From: Prinia subflava
Lineage: Eukaryota > Chordata > Aves > Passeriformes > Cisticolidae
Direction: 5' to 3'
DNA: 64,000 nucleotides
Assembly: GCF_021018805.1 (NCBI RefSeq)
Contig: NC_086256.1
Coordinates: 9,552,032-9,616,031, forward strand
Position numbers and translations under genes: made by a program. Below, one piece after another: positions 52,748 to 64,000 of the stretch. The notes beneath the pieces are model-generated. The model did no database searches and was not told where the DNA came from. It saw only the letters and a list, made by a program, of their open reading frames with translations. How positions within the stretch are numbered: the first letter of the stretch is position 1; every line of letters begins with the position of its first letter.

Positions 52748-53176
52748 TTATAGAATCATAGAAATATTTAGATTGGGAAGGGATGTCTAGTAGGATTTAG
52801 TCCAACCTCCTGCTCAAGTCTAACTTTTGTGTTGCTCAGGGTTTTTTTTGCAGTTGAATTTTGAAAATCTGTAAGGATGGAAACTGGGCCTTGTCCAAGG
52901 ACTGTACCACTCAGTGAAAAGTTGTTTTCTTTATGTCCCAACTGGAATTTCCCTTGTTGCAGCTTGCATCTGTTGCCTCTTGTTCTCTCACTGTGCATCT
53001 CTTGAAAAACTCTGTCTCCTGTATCACTTCACTTGTGGTAGTGGAAAACCGTAATCAGATTCCCCCACAGCCCTCTCTTCTCGAGGCTGAACAAACCCAG
53101 CTCCCCCAGCTTCTCCTCCTGTGTCATGTGCTCTTGGCCCTCTTGGTGGCCTCAGCTGGGCTCGCTCTGATCTGAT
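52748..53176 (-). mobile_element. CR1 LINE fragment, 5'-truncated
   Basis: The + strand starts with 'atagaatcatagaaat', the reverse complement of the CR1 3' octamer repeats, then 'gattgggaagggatgtctag' and 'tccaacctcctgctcaag'. It continues through 'gttgctcaggg', 'cagttgaattttgaaaatct' and 'ttccttgttgcagcttgcat'-like text. It ends with 'gaggctgaacaaacccagct' and 'ctcagctgggctcgctctga', where it stops. This is the familiar avian CR1 3' region on the minus strand. The element is cut off near 53176 by the 5' truncation usual for CR1, has no intact ORF2, and is a dead copy. The open frame at 52933-53175 (+) is the antisense of this element, not a gene. Confidence 0.93.
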
Positions 53177-56100
53177 AATAAACATTAAACATGGTTAACT
53201 ATTTTTTCCACTGTTTGATGCAGTTTCAGTTTCCTTGGGTAACCTTCAGTCAAGCTGACTTTTGTCTTCACACAAGATGTGAATTTGGAGCTAAGAAGTA
53301 ATTAGTTTACCCATCTTTGTGTGCTTTTTTTTCTCTTTATTTTTTACTTCTTAAATCATTGCCACTTGGGCAGTATCACCCTAAGTATTCTTTTAGTAAT
53401 GCAGTACATTTTCTGTACCCAGCACTACTTGCATGTAAGATAATACTTTGGGTAAAGTTATTATCTCACCTTGCTGGACATTTCCCTGTGAGGATACAAT
53501 CCTTGTAGTATGATATCCTATATATGTCTCTTGCAGTGGAAAACTTGTATTTCCCTTGTATTCTCCATTCAGATGATCTGAATGTACAATTTTCAAGATA
53601 ATGTTTTCCTTTCTGCCCCTCTCTCTTTTGCTTCTAAATCTCTCTTTTTCTACAACACCTTAGTCACTGACACATCCTTCTGAAATGCTGAGTCCCCTTT
53701 TACTGACAGGTTGAATTTTAGGTAAAGAGAGAAAACAATTATTATCTTCCTAGTATTTCACTTTTTCTTATAGTTTTTTTTATTCTAGGTGCTGGTTCAA
53801 TATTAAATTTCATTGTGCCTTAGCAAGGCAATGGAAACATGAACAATCATAAATATGTCTGTAACACTGTTGCTGACTTTATTATTGCATTGAGTTATTG
53901 TGGTGGGAGACTTTTGACTTCCTGCCTATAGATGAGACACTAAATGCTACCAGCGATGATAGGGCACACATACATGAATAGAGTAGCTAAGAAGTGTCTT
54001 CCTTAAGTTAGTGAACCATCATTCAATCAATAATGGCACTCTGAGTTTCATTTTGAATGTGATAAGGAGCCTAGAGCGTGAGGTAAAGGTTAATCTTAGA
54101 ACAGTCTTGAATCAAAGAGGAGCAACTGTGAATTTCTTTACTTAAAGTGGAAAAACTAAAAAAAGGAGTATAACATTTTAAATAGTCTGTGGGAAATGCT
54201 GAATGCTATCTAGTTAAGCTACTGGTTTTGAAGAAGTCCAAGAGCTGAATGGAGAGAAGGAGTGATATTTCCCCTAAATCAAAGATGCAGAGATGAACTG
54301 TAGCTCATACAGCATTTTACACCAAACTTTCATGGATTAATACCACCTGGGAAGAACATTATGAATGAAAGATATCTAGTGAAAAAGAAGAGATGGTATT
54401 CATTGGCCAAAAAACTTTCAAAGTTCTTCAAGAAAGGATAAAGTAAAGACAAAAAAAAAGTTTAGTCTTATCACAGACAGAAGATCATCTTGCAAACACT
54501 GTGGTAAAAAGAAGAGAAGAGTTGTCCTACAGGGAGGGGTGGAGCAAGGATTAGCAGTCAGTACAGAGGATTAGAGTTAAGGTAGAGTGATTGCTGGGAA
54601 GAAGGGTGTAGAAATGGTAGTTGTATAGGTGAAAGCAGGATTGAATTACACACCAGAGCTTCCAGTTTATTTCCCATACTGCTGAGAGAAATTAGTCAAA
54701 CTGAGGATAGGTCCATTTGATTGGAGACCACCAAACACAGTATCTGCATGGGGAAACAGCAGAATCATGTGGGCATCTCCAGCGCCTGTAGTGCCATACC
54801 AGTGGAGTGGGGTGGAAGAGGTTGCCCGTGTGAAGCTACAGCCGTGTCTGTATTTTCTGACACATTTTGTACAAGTCTGAAGTGTTTAAATCTATTTATC
54901 TGAACATATAATTATGCACCTAAAGTTTACATACTCACTGGTTTATGGATACGTCAGCCTTATCAAATACATTATATATGTGTGTTTGTTTAGGCAGATT
55001 GTCAGAATGCCTCTGTTTCTTTTTCAGAAAAGGAGCCTTATTTCAAAGGCACTTAGAAAAAAGTTGGTAACTCAGACACAGATGGCTGCAAAGGCGGAGG
55101 TGGGAGAGAAACGGGAAAGATGAGTTCTGGCAAAGAATCACATTTGTTGCAGGTGCGCTTGTTTCAGAAGAATGGGATGCTGTCTGGGAATGAATGAGAT
55201 CCATTCCTCAGCAGCGTGTACAACCTGCCAAACACCCTGGGTGGCCTCCGACGGCCTCAGAGACTTTTGGTCAGAGAGAAGTTCTAAAAATGTCTAAACT
55301 TGCTGGCATTCCTGTGCAAAAGCTGTGTTAGTTGGGAGCTGTGGGGTGTTGCTGGCTGTTTGGCAAGTGGGCAGAGTTAAGGTTACTTAGATGACCTGAG
55401 CTGAGTGTGCACACGCTTTCAAAGGATTTGAGTATGTAATTGAGGAGTTTTAATTTCTGTGGTCAATTTTTCAGAAAGCTGCCTTGTTTCCCAAAGGGCT
55501 TTTTGGCAGAAGTGGAAGTTAGATCCCTGCTCCTTTAACTGCATCCAGACTTGGTGGAACTTGAGAACAGCTTTTATGTGGTTTGCATCCATACCATCCC
55601 TTTCATACTTTGATCTGGTTCCTCTCCATGTTATGGTGTCTGTGACTGTCACTTGCATGTCTTCTGCCTCCCCTCCATCAGCCGGAATGTGGGGTTTTGG
55701 TGGTGATTCTGCAGTTTTGGGAAGTCATTCATAAACTTGAGCCTGCAAAGCAAAGCTGTGCAGTTTTACTGGCTTGCTGTGTAATGGCTTTTGAATGAGT
55801 CATGCACGTTCTTGTGAGCATTGGGAGTATATTGCTGTCAGGCTTGAAGGTTTTAGTTAGAAAATAGTATGGAAAGACAAATGAAGCACAAATGCAGTCA
55901 TGTGGAATTACCTTTAAGTAGAACATTTCTCGAAGTTTCCTTGTCTTCTCCCTAGGATATTAACTTCAAAAATAAGAGACACTGACAATTAATTAATATG
56001 AAATTGTGGCAGGGCATGAGAAATGTATTTACTCTTTTTTTGGTCCAAATTTTGAGAGTAGAACAGGAGAAATAGAACATAGCAAGATATAACAGATGTT

Positions 56101-57297
56101 TAATGCTGTGATGAGTGCTGCAGGTTATTGAATTAGGCCCAATTAATTGCCTGGTAGTTTATTGGCTTGCCTAGTTACTTTGGAGTTTTCTTTTATTGTA
56201 ATTTGTCTGGGGTACACCAAACAAAGGCAAAGGATTATTGCAAGATGTAAGGGCAGAATTAGCCTTCTGCAGAGATGTGGCACACCCTAGATATATTACT
56301 TGATTTTTCTTTCCTTTTGTATGTATTCCTTCTTTGCTTTCTCCACATTCTTAGCATGTCTCAGAAATTCCAGCATTTTTAGTAATGAATCAGTGAGAAG
56401 GAGGAGAAAAGTCCTGTAATTCCTTTTTCCATTGTGCTTGTTAAAACAGCGTTGTGGGAAATGGACCCAAACACTGTCTTTTAAGTGGTGTTGAGTCTGA
56501 GGCAGGTGGTATTAACTCAGGACTGCATTAACTCTTTGCAAATCTCTTTCCTGTTTCCTTGAGGAAACATGCCTGGTGTATATATGTGGCATGGGCTGTT
56601 TGCCTGCCTCTTGCATTGACATTTTAATTTGGTCCATGATATAAATATCATTTCCCTAATCCCCCTTGCCCTGACCCTGTTTTGTCTGTTTTGTCTTTTC
56701 TTCAAAGTGAGTTGACTTTTTTTTCTTGAAGGAGGGGGGAGGAGATGGGAATGGTGGCTGGCTGCTCTAGTTTGGAGCATTAAATGCTCAGGGAAAAAAT
56801 CTCAGAGTAACTGTTGTTTCTTTCTTTGTATTCACATGGAAATTTTTAATCTCCATCAAAGGATCAGGAGAAAATAACGTTGAGATTCAACAAGAGAGCT
56901 CCCAGCTTACATGGAATTTTTAAATGTTATTTGGCTTTATCCTTTAAACTATGAGAACCATGAACTATGTACCTACAGGGTTCAGAATTAACTTTTCTCT
57001 TTCTTCCAACACACCCACTTTTTTTTTTTCTTCTTTTTCCCTCCTTTTTTCTTATATCTTTATTGTTCTGTATAAACATGCAACTCCTTTCTGGCCAAAG
57101 CTGTAAGTTGCCTTAGGATTTGTTTAGTTGTATTTATGTATACATTTCTAACATTAATTATGAGTAGCAGTCTGAAGTACAGCCTCATGTTCTTTTGATG
57201 TGATCTGAAGAATCTCTGTTGAAGGCCGTGGAGCTAAGATCAGAACCAAACCCAGTGTGTGCTTGCACAGCAGTACAAGAGCTAACAATTGCCTGTT

Positions 57298-57327
57298 AAA
57301 AAAAAAAAAAAAAAAGAAAAGAAAAAA
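57298..57327 (+). repeat. A-rich run (A18 then G-interrupted A)
   Basis: Eighteen A are followed by A blocks broken by single G. About 240 bp upstream (57011-57050) there is a T/C-rich run. The two could pair as an inverted low-complexity couple, but no retroposon body is recognisable next to either. Confidence 0.85.
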
Positions 57328-60248
57328 GATAGAAATAGGTATAAAAGGGCTGATGATCTGCTTGTTTGTAGTGAGGAATCACAAACACTATCTGCAACTG
57401 TAGATGTAGCTGATTGTGCTGACAGTGGTAGCAAAGGAAGCCCCCTGCAAGTACCCATGGAGGGTAACAGCAGATTTCACAGGTGGGTGCTGACAGCAGC
57501 AGTAGCTTTCATGCTTCATCACAGATTAATAAAACAGGGAGGATATTAGAATGCTAATACTCATTAATACTATTTTATGGTGTTTAACATTAAACATGGA
57601 AAATGAAAATGAATGACAGCCGGTAAATGGAACTGACAGTTGTGTTTAGGGTGTCTGAAGCTGGTGAGAATTAGCTGCAGGAAACAGAAGCTGTAGATGC
57701 TCCTATTCCTGCTGTGGATCAAGCCAAACAGCACCTACAGTTATCTAGACTTGTGCAAGGTCTCCTAAACTTAGACTCTTATATTATTGTAAAATATTTT
57801 ATGAGCTTCCTCTCCCTAACATCATTGGTCAGAAACATGATTTTTCCATGTCCCATGACGGAATCTCCAGCAATACATAAATCTAAGAGCAGAAATCACA
57901 GCCTGTTAAAGCATAATTGTGAAATCCTTTTTTGTCCTTTTTTAAGGGGACAGTATTAATTTTTTTTCCCCCTGAACTCTTCTTGTGTTTCAGTTGGCTA
58001 CATTGTTCTTCATTTCTTGCTGAAGTTTCAATTAGCTTCATCCCAGAGGCAGTTGCATTTCAGCAACATGTAAAAGTTGGCCCTCTGTGGGCCATAATGT
58101 AACATAATATAATATAACATACATAGATACAAACTTAATTCTGCCACGTTGTAGACTGTTTTAAGTTTATTTATAGTTAAAAGTCTCTGAGAACCTCTGC
58201 ATAGCTGTGTATTAAGCCTATTGACCTGGGTGTTTTCACCCAATATTCTTTCACAAGTAAAACTTTTTAATTTAGCATGAACCTTATCTGTGCCTTTACT
58301 GAGATGCAAAAATCCCAGAAACACTGAGAATACATAGAGTGCACAGGGACCAGGGATAAAAGAATTTTAAAGGTGTAATTATGTCTTGCTGGTAATAACG
58401 GTACTTGGTAAAATAAGGATTGTCTGACCAATTAGCCATATTTGCACCTTAATGTTTTAGGTTTTAAATAAAATGAACCTTGAATATTCTAGGTTTATAT
58501 TGCCTGAGTCTCCAATCTGCATAGCTGACTGCAAGTAACTGATGTGTGCTCTAAGCTCTTAGGTGCATTTAATATTGAATTTTCCAGGAGGTTCTTCTGA
58601 TTTTTAAATAATTCATCTTCACTTGAACTCCCAGGTTTTCTCTTGCACTTTCACCATGAATTTCAACAAATGCCCAATTGTCTTCATTTCCCCCACTTAT
58701 GCACCATCTCTTGCCAACATCCCCTGTAGTTGTGACCTTCTGCGTGAATGGCAGATTCCATGCCAGAGATACTTCTTCTTTTTGCATGCTTAAAATGTAA
58801 TCAGTATCAACCCCTTTCAAAATTGCTGCCAACTCTTGTTCTCAGGATACTGGAGCCCCATAAGGTGCTTCAGGAATTAGCATGTCCTCCTCTCTTGATT
58901 TACAAGCAGACATCTAACAGCACTCTCCATCTTTGGTGATTTCATTGAAAACCTGCTGCTTTCTGTTGAGGTGAAAACAGACAGATAGAACTTCAAATAT
59001 CAAAGTTTAGGGAATGAGAATTCATGAAAAAGGGCCTGTCACTTGGGCTAGATTTTGTGAAAACATATTTATTTTGGCAAATGTTTCTCAAAGGCAGGTT
59101 CATGTTTATGCTCTCTACCGTCTGGGGTTTGCTCTGAGGTGTCAAGAGCATGCTTACTCCACATTGGCTTAGAATTGGATTTCTGCCAAAATTCAGTGTG
59201 CCCTCCTCTCCTTCCGCTCACCCCTTTCCTTTCTTTCTCCTGGTTGTAGCAGATTTTTCCTTCTGTGGATCTCAGTGCATATTTCATTTTCACTTCTTGG
59301 TGCTAATGAAAACAACGAGCTTTAGAAACCAAGAGGCTCCAGCTTTTAAAACCTGAAGAGAATTAAAAAAATGCTTTCTTCAGCTTATATAGTCTTACAT
59401 TTATTTGTTCTTAATGTAGGCATGTGAAGTTGGGATTTGATTGTAAGAATTTTAAATACACTGGAGGAGAAACCTTTTTGGTTTGTCTTCTTCTGTAGTT
59501 AGGTTACAGGCCAACTGGTTCTTCCAAACTCGTGCTACTTTTTTTTCTTTCTTGATGAAGGGTCTTCAGTCCCTCTGCATCTCCTTTGATTTAAATTCCT
59601 TTCCTAGTTCCACCTAGATGTTTGGTTTCTCCCGCTGTTGACAGTCGATGATAGTCTCACACTCTCATTTGGTATATCTTAATTTGCAAGGTCTGTTGCA
59701 AAAAAATTCCCAAATCTTTCTCACAGAGGGCCTTACTGTGTATTTTTACTACTTTGCAAACACAAATTCCTTTAATGTTGCATATAAATTGCTTCAACAG
59801 CAAGCAGAGGCAAACCTTCCTGGTTTTCCTTTTCCAGTAAGAAGGATGTGTTTCTGAGCCACATCTTATGGATGACCCAGAGATTTGCTCCACCTTTGGC
59901 AAAGGAATGTGGCTAGCACTTCAGAGAATTGCAGGAAAGCTTCAGGAGTTTGGCCAAGAAAGATTAAACCATCAAAAACCAGGCAAAACTGCAAAACTTT
60001 GTCTTTTCCCCTTTCCACTGCTTTCATTTCCTACCGTGTTGCGTTGTCCTCTGCATCAGACTATTTAAGACTGCCAAATACTTGGGTATTTTATAGGTAA
60101 TATATCTTATAAATGCCATAGCCAGCCTCTGAGGGAAACAGAGGATTGTCGGTTTTGGATGAAGTATAAAACCCAAGCAGGAAATCATTGCTGAATGGCA
60201 CAGCTGCAGGCAAACACTGTGAGCTAGTAAACTGCCCATCTGCACAGC

Positions 60249-60306
60249 CACACGTGTGTGGGAGCGCGGGGCCGGCGCGGCCGCGGCACAGCGCGCCTGT
60301 GAGCGG
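60249..60306. promoter_or_regulatory. Isolated CpG-dense patch with E-box and NotI site
   Basis: In 58 bp there are eleven CpG dinucleotides, a palindromic CACACGTGTG (60249-60258) containing the E-box CACGTG, and GCGGCCGC (60277-60284). The kilobases on both sides are AT-rich and CpG-poor. It lies 1.8 kb before the exon at 62070. It is far shorter than a usual CpG island, so it could be a small promoter or enhancer core, an island remnant, or chance. Confidence 0.35.
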
Positions 60307-62069
60307 TTAGCAGGCAGAAATTCAGTGATTAAAGAGTGAAGTGTTCTGCTTCGTTAGTTCCTGAAACACAGCTATTTGAAGGTGATTATAATCTTATTTT
60401 CAAGCAGGAGGAGAGACTAAAGACTGGAGCTTTTCCTTGTCTGTAATAAAACATAAAAGCAAAGTTTCAGAGGTGGGCTTCAGGACAGAGGATGTAACAC
60501 AACCTGCAGTGAGGACTGAAGAAAAAGTTTGTCTAGAAAAAGAAACACACTGTATTTCTTCGTAGGGCTGAACTGACAATCACAACTGAATCTTCCCTTC
60601 AAAGCTAGAGACAGGAAAGACTGTTTTGATCTTAGGTCTGCTTCACTGTCATTGACCTGAAAAGGGGCCTGGGTGGGTTTGAGCTGGTCTTAAAGTTTGA
60701 ACTGTGTAAGATCCCCCTTTACTAGAGATTTTGCCAACTAAAATAATTTTCACTGTACTTATTCTAGTACTTTCCTTTTGTAATTTAATCTGTTAGTTAG
60801 TTCCTAGTTTTGCTGTCTTCCATTCTAAGCAACTCCTCTTTCTTTGTGGGTTATTATTTGTTGAATTCCTCTAGCCAAACTCACTGTGTTAGTTCTCCCA
60901 GTCCTTCCTCTGAAGTTTAGCACTTCCTCTTATACGTGCCAAGTTCAAGTTCATTTTCCGCATGATTTTCCCAAGTACTACTTTAAATAATCCACAATTC
61001 AGTAACTAAATGGAGATTGTTAAAATAATGAAACAACAACAATAAAGCTCTTTTAAGACTGCACTCCAACTGTAAAAACTGTTGATTTGGGGTTTTTTTC
61101 CAAATACTTTATTGAAAAATAAAATTTTCTTCCCATAGTCAAAATTAAATTAGCAGGGTTATAATCCCATTGTACAGTAGACTTTCTACATTGATATTTC
61201 TCTTTAGGGAGAGTTTTTTATTGCTTCATTGCAATGTATAAATCAATGGAAGAGTAGAGATAATCTAGTAATTGGGATCCTTGTTTAAGGCATAGGTGGC
61301 TTGGGATAAAACCGCTAATGATTTCCCCACCTCCTAGTATTGGAGTATCAGAATGGATATAATACAAGTTGAAATCTGTACAAGGGGAAGATGGGAGTAA
61401 TGCCAGCTGAACCCTCTGGAAGCTTTCTGTTCACTTATTTGTTCACCATTTGGTATTGGAACATCTGAAGAGCATGAAAGTCTTGGGACCTAAACTGAAA
61501 TGTCCTAATTTCTCTTGGTTAAAGGACTGAGTCTTTAAAATGTTCTGGATGTGTCATTTGAGTAGGAATATCATTAATGTATGCGTCATAAAAAATTTAA
61601 TTTAAAGATCTGATATTTCATTTATCCTTGAGCATTTCCATACTTTTTTCACAAAGAAAAGGAGCTGCTTTGGGTTTTCCACTGTGGGCACTTTATTCTC
61701 TCTTTTCCTGTCAATTGATGCTATTTTTGAAGCCACATAAAGGGCCTTCAGTTTTTGTCACTACAATGTTGGTGCTTTCTGCATTCCATCTGCGTGCAAG
61801 TATGAACTGTAGGATGATGACATATTAAATTATAGTCATCTCTGTTAAAATATAGGAGATATAGTTCTGAAAATGAAGCTTTTTCCTCATTTTGAATATT
61901 TCTTTATATTTTAATGCATTATGGAAGCAGGTGACTAGTGGACATTGTCTTAATGTCTTGCCATTTTGATTCATCCTCATGAAGTGTGCAAAATGTGTGA
62001 TGATGTTATGGAAAGAAAATGAAGACATAAGTTGTAGCATTCACAGACTTCATGTGTCTCTTTCTCCAG

Positions 62070-62200
62070 GACAATCACATCTCTCCGGAGTGAACTGATT
62101 CCACATCTGGTTAGGAAACAGTTTTCTTCTCCTGCATCATTGCAGCAAGGACTAGACAACAAAGAAGAGGATCAAAAGAAAAAAGAGCAAGCATCCCTAG
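62070..62200 (+). CDS. EIF2B3: EIF2B3 internal coding exon, domain end and charged linker (human residues ~219-261)
   Basis: With the two carried bases the frame reads [19 protein letters not shown], then [20 protein letters not shown] and EQASL, leaving one base for the next exon. The first half closes the nucleotidyltransferase-like domain. The second half is a hydrophilic Lys/Glu/Asp linker towards the C-terminal beta-helix, the least conserved part of eIF2B gamma. The Arg in TSLRSEL aligns with human Arg225, a residue altered in vanishing white matter disease, and is kept here. The exon is 131 nt and goes from phase 2 to phase 1. The acceptor is TTTCTCCAG at 62061-62069. The donor is CTAG followed by GTCAGA, which has C at +3 and is weaker than its neighbours. 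Reading through it would hit a stop in about 14 codons. Confidence 0.95.
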
Positions 62201-62206
62201 GTCAGA
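62201..62206 (+). other. EIF2B3: Non-consensus 5' splice site (GTCAGA)
   Basis: The frame and the downstream exon force the junction to this GT: the codon split G|AC gives the Asp that starts DIYSF. Position +3 is C instead of A or G, while +4 A, +5 G and the exonic AG are kept. The other four donors here are GTATGT, GTAAGC, GTAAGA and GTGAGG. Confidence 0.8.
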
Positions 62207-62560
62207 ACAATATCAAATATTTGTGCTTATGGAAGTTTTAAAGCCCATATGCTACAGCTGAGTTATGGAGTAGAGTACAGAACTAGTCTGAAACACTATT
62301 TTAGAGATTCAGCTTTTTTTTCCTCAGCACAGGAAGCTTTTTTTTCCCTAGCAAAGATTCTAGTAGATTTCTTTCTCAACAGTATCATGTACTATATAAA
62401 TTTTTTTGTGCTCCCTTATTTCGATGTAAACCATAAGCAAATCAGCTAGGTGCTCTGTATTTTTTTTTCTGGAAAAAAGTCAGATTCCTTTTTGAAAATA
62501 TAATTTTAGGAGGGAGTTCCTAAAATTGAGTAGGACAACAGACTAAGCCTTAACCACCCT

Positions 62561-62742
62561 GTACTGGGAACTGGACAGTATCTCAGATCCTGAAATTTAT
62601 TTTTAGCATTTCTGCTGTCTCCTTGTGTGACCTTGGGCTAAACATTGCATCTGTCCTGATTCCTTAATTCACACCTGCAGAATAAAAATAAGCACTTACT
62701 CACTGCATGTGATAAAATCTGTTGATGATTGCTGAGTATCTA
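62561..62742 (+). mobile_element. MIR-like (amniote) SINE relic
   Basis: The forward-strand order is 'gtactgggaactgga', 'ctgctgtctccttgtgtgac' running on to 'cttgggctaaacattgcatc', then 'acctgcagaataaaaataag', 'cacttactcactgca' and 'gctgagtatctagcc'. The TGTGTGACCTTGGGC core, the CTGTAAAAT-AATAA-like middle and the GC-CTCAGATAC-like tail are the MIR / amniote MIR-type layout. The left edge is uncertain; the part from 62610 on is the clearer one. It fills much of the 660-bp intron. Confidence 0.72.
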
Positions 62743-62860
62743 GCCATGGAGATGAGGTGAGGCGAAGATTTCCCTTCACCAACAGTATTTTAATAGTATT
62801 CCTCTTCAGAAAGTATTTCATTAAATCCTGTCTAACTTCATGCATGTGTGTGTTCTCCAG

Positions 62861-63054
62861 ACATTTATAGTTTCATAAAGGAAGATAATAGCTTGCTGAA
62901 ACCTGCTCCAGATAACTCTTGTTGGAATGATCACAGAGGAGATATGAATGAAACTCTCCATGAAGGAAAAGTGCGCTGCTACGTCCATATCATGAAGGAG
63001 GGGCTGTGCTTCCGAGTGAACACTCTGGGGCTGTACATTGAAGCCAACAGACAG
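62861..63054 (+). CDS. EIF2B3: EIF2B3 internal coding exon, lead-in to C-terminal beta-helix (human residues ~262-325)
   Basis: The frame opens [20 protein letters not shown], passes [20 protein letters not shown] and closes with [20 protein letters not shown] then EANRQ. The [11 protein letters not shown] and [14 protein letters not shown] blocks are unmistakable eIF2B gamma. This region joins the linker to the left-handed beta-helix, which contacts eIF2B epsilon and the regulatory subunits in the decamer. The segment between them ([18 protein letters not shown]) is variable, and this copy appears one residue longer than the human one as I recall it. The exon is 194 nt, phase 1 to phase 0, so the next exon starts on a whole codon. 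The acceptor is TGTTCTCCAG ending at 62860; the donor is GTGAGG at 63055. Confidence 0.97.
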
Positions 63055-64000
63055 GTGAGGAAAACACACAAGTGCCACCTGGGAATGCAGCAGTAGCTTA
63101 CAGAACATTTCACCCTGCAGGAATGACTCCCTGTGATGCAGCTGAGGAGTATGTGGGAATTGAACCAGTGCCACGTTATCCAGGCACATCACCCTACAGC
63201 TTGCTGGATCGGGACGTGAGGCCAGGAAACAGTCACTGATTTACTCGAGATTTGATTTAGCTGAGAAAACCCTCACCCTACACACTCCTGTGGTTTTTTG
63301 GGAGCGGCAAGACCTGCAGCCAAAGAGCCACAAAGTGTGGAAAATAAGAATGGAAGTAGCTTTAATAGCTCATTTAATCAATGTCCTCCATGTCCTCAAA
63401 GTAAGTTAAGTTCTGACTAGACTCTTCCTAGCAGATGTTTGTGATAATAACAGAGATTAGCAACAATTTGAATAAAAACTTAAACTGCCCTTTCATTTAA
63501 ATGACCTAATGATTTCCATTATAAAAGAATTCTTTCATGAGCAGGTTTTCCTGCTGTGGTACTCCAGGTACACACAGAGGTGAACTCTTGATCTGATGCA
63601 GCATCTGTTGCAGCTTTCACTTTCACACTACTGAGAATTCTCAGTTGCAGATAAGAGTTAGGGAAATCCTGTACTACCTAACAAACTGATGATTAAAAGC
63701 TCTTAATATCATTGTGGTGCAGAGATTTGTGCTTTGGGTTTTTTTTTTACTGCACTGGCTGATGCAATGTACAATTTCTCTGTATTTTGCTCTGCTAGTG
63801 ATGAACTTCATTACTATCAGGAATGGACAGTTTCCTCTAGTTTTGAAAGACCAGTAAGGAGTACAGTAAAGAAAGACTCAAGTTTTCCAGAGTGGGGCTG
63901 GAAAGGTGATAAAGTTGTACTGGGAATTCTGGAAGTGGTCACTGCCTTGCCTTTGCTCTCAGACTGAATCGATTTCATTTTGACAACATTAATGGATTGA
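63055..64000 (+). other. EIF2B3: EIF2B3 intron, 5' part (partial)
   Basis: This intron starts GTGAGG and runs off the window. I looked for the next piece of the protein, the beta-helix hexapeptide repeats, and saw none in the 946 bp present. No repeat or regulatory site stands out. Confidence 0.85.

Larger units (their letters stand above)
43727..62069 (+). other. EIF2B3: EIF2B3 intron, 18.3 kb
   Basis: The intron runs from GTAAGA to TTTCTCCAG ending at 62069. It contains an AT microsatellite (46460-46508), a GC/CpG-richer block (about 47790-48290), a MIR-like relic (about 49226-49340), the CR1 LINE fragment (about 52748-53176), an A-rich run (57298-57327) and a very CpG-dense patch (60249-60306). 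No additional exon, nested gene or RNA gene could be supported. Open frames such as 51366-51860 (+) and 47635-48060 (-) sit in GC-richer parts and have no recognisable domain. Confidence 0.85.
62201..62860 (+). other. EIF2B3: EIF2B3 intron, 660 bp
   Basis: This is the shortest complete intron in the window, from GTCAGA to TGTTCTCCAG ending at 62860. Most of its middle is a MIR-like SINE relic. Nothing else is recognisable in it. Confidence 0.9.

Noticed and set aside
52933..53175. 80-codon plus-strand open frame rich in Leu
   Set aside because: It is the antisense of the CR1 fragment.

Overview
The window is vertebrate nuclear DNA, most likely from a bird. It is AT-rich, almost free of recent transposons, and has one 5'-truncated CR1 LINE of avian type plus a few worn amniote SINE relics. 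No bacterial-style gene organisation is present. All the coding sequence I can support belongs to one gene on the + strand, EIF2B3 (the gamma subunit of translation factor eIF2B). The bird assignment rests on repeat texture and CR1 only; the species cannot be named from this sequence.

Five internal coding exons are visible at 13834-13993, 19436-19547, 43637-43726, 62070-62200 and 62861-63054. Each has an AG acceptor and a GT donor. Together they give one unbroken 687-nt reading frame of 229 codons, matching roughly residues 99-325 of the ~452-residue mammalian protein. The start codon and the first ~98 residues lie upstream of the window. The last ~127 residues, which form most of the C-terminal left-handed beta-helix, lie downstream. 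The exons carry the second half of the nucleotidyltransferase-like domain, a charged linker, and the lead-in to the beta-helix. Only about 1% of the window is coding.

Layout: 1-13833 is the end of an upstream intron. Introns of 5.4 kb, 24.1 kb, 18.3 kb and 0.66 kb separate the exons, and the next intron begins at 63055 and runs off the end. The introns hold a 32-bp minisatellite (38504-38786), the CR1 fragment (about 52748-53176), MIR-like SINE fossils (near 14.5, 29.4, 49.3 and 62.6 kb), simple repeats, and a tiny CpG-dense patch (60249-60306). Two stretches (about 26.6-26.9 kb and 39.4-41.1 kb) have a texture suggesting constrained non-coding DNA. I saw no RNA gene, no nested gene and no CRISPR array. 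I found no new biological system. The best leads are the candidate regulatory elements, the CpG patch, the unusual GTCAGA splice donor after the fourth exon, and the minisatellite.
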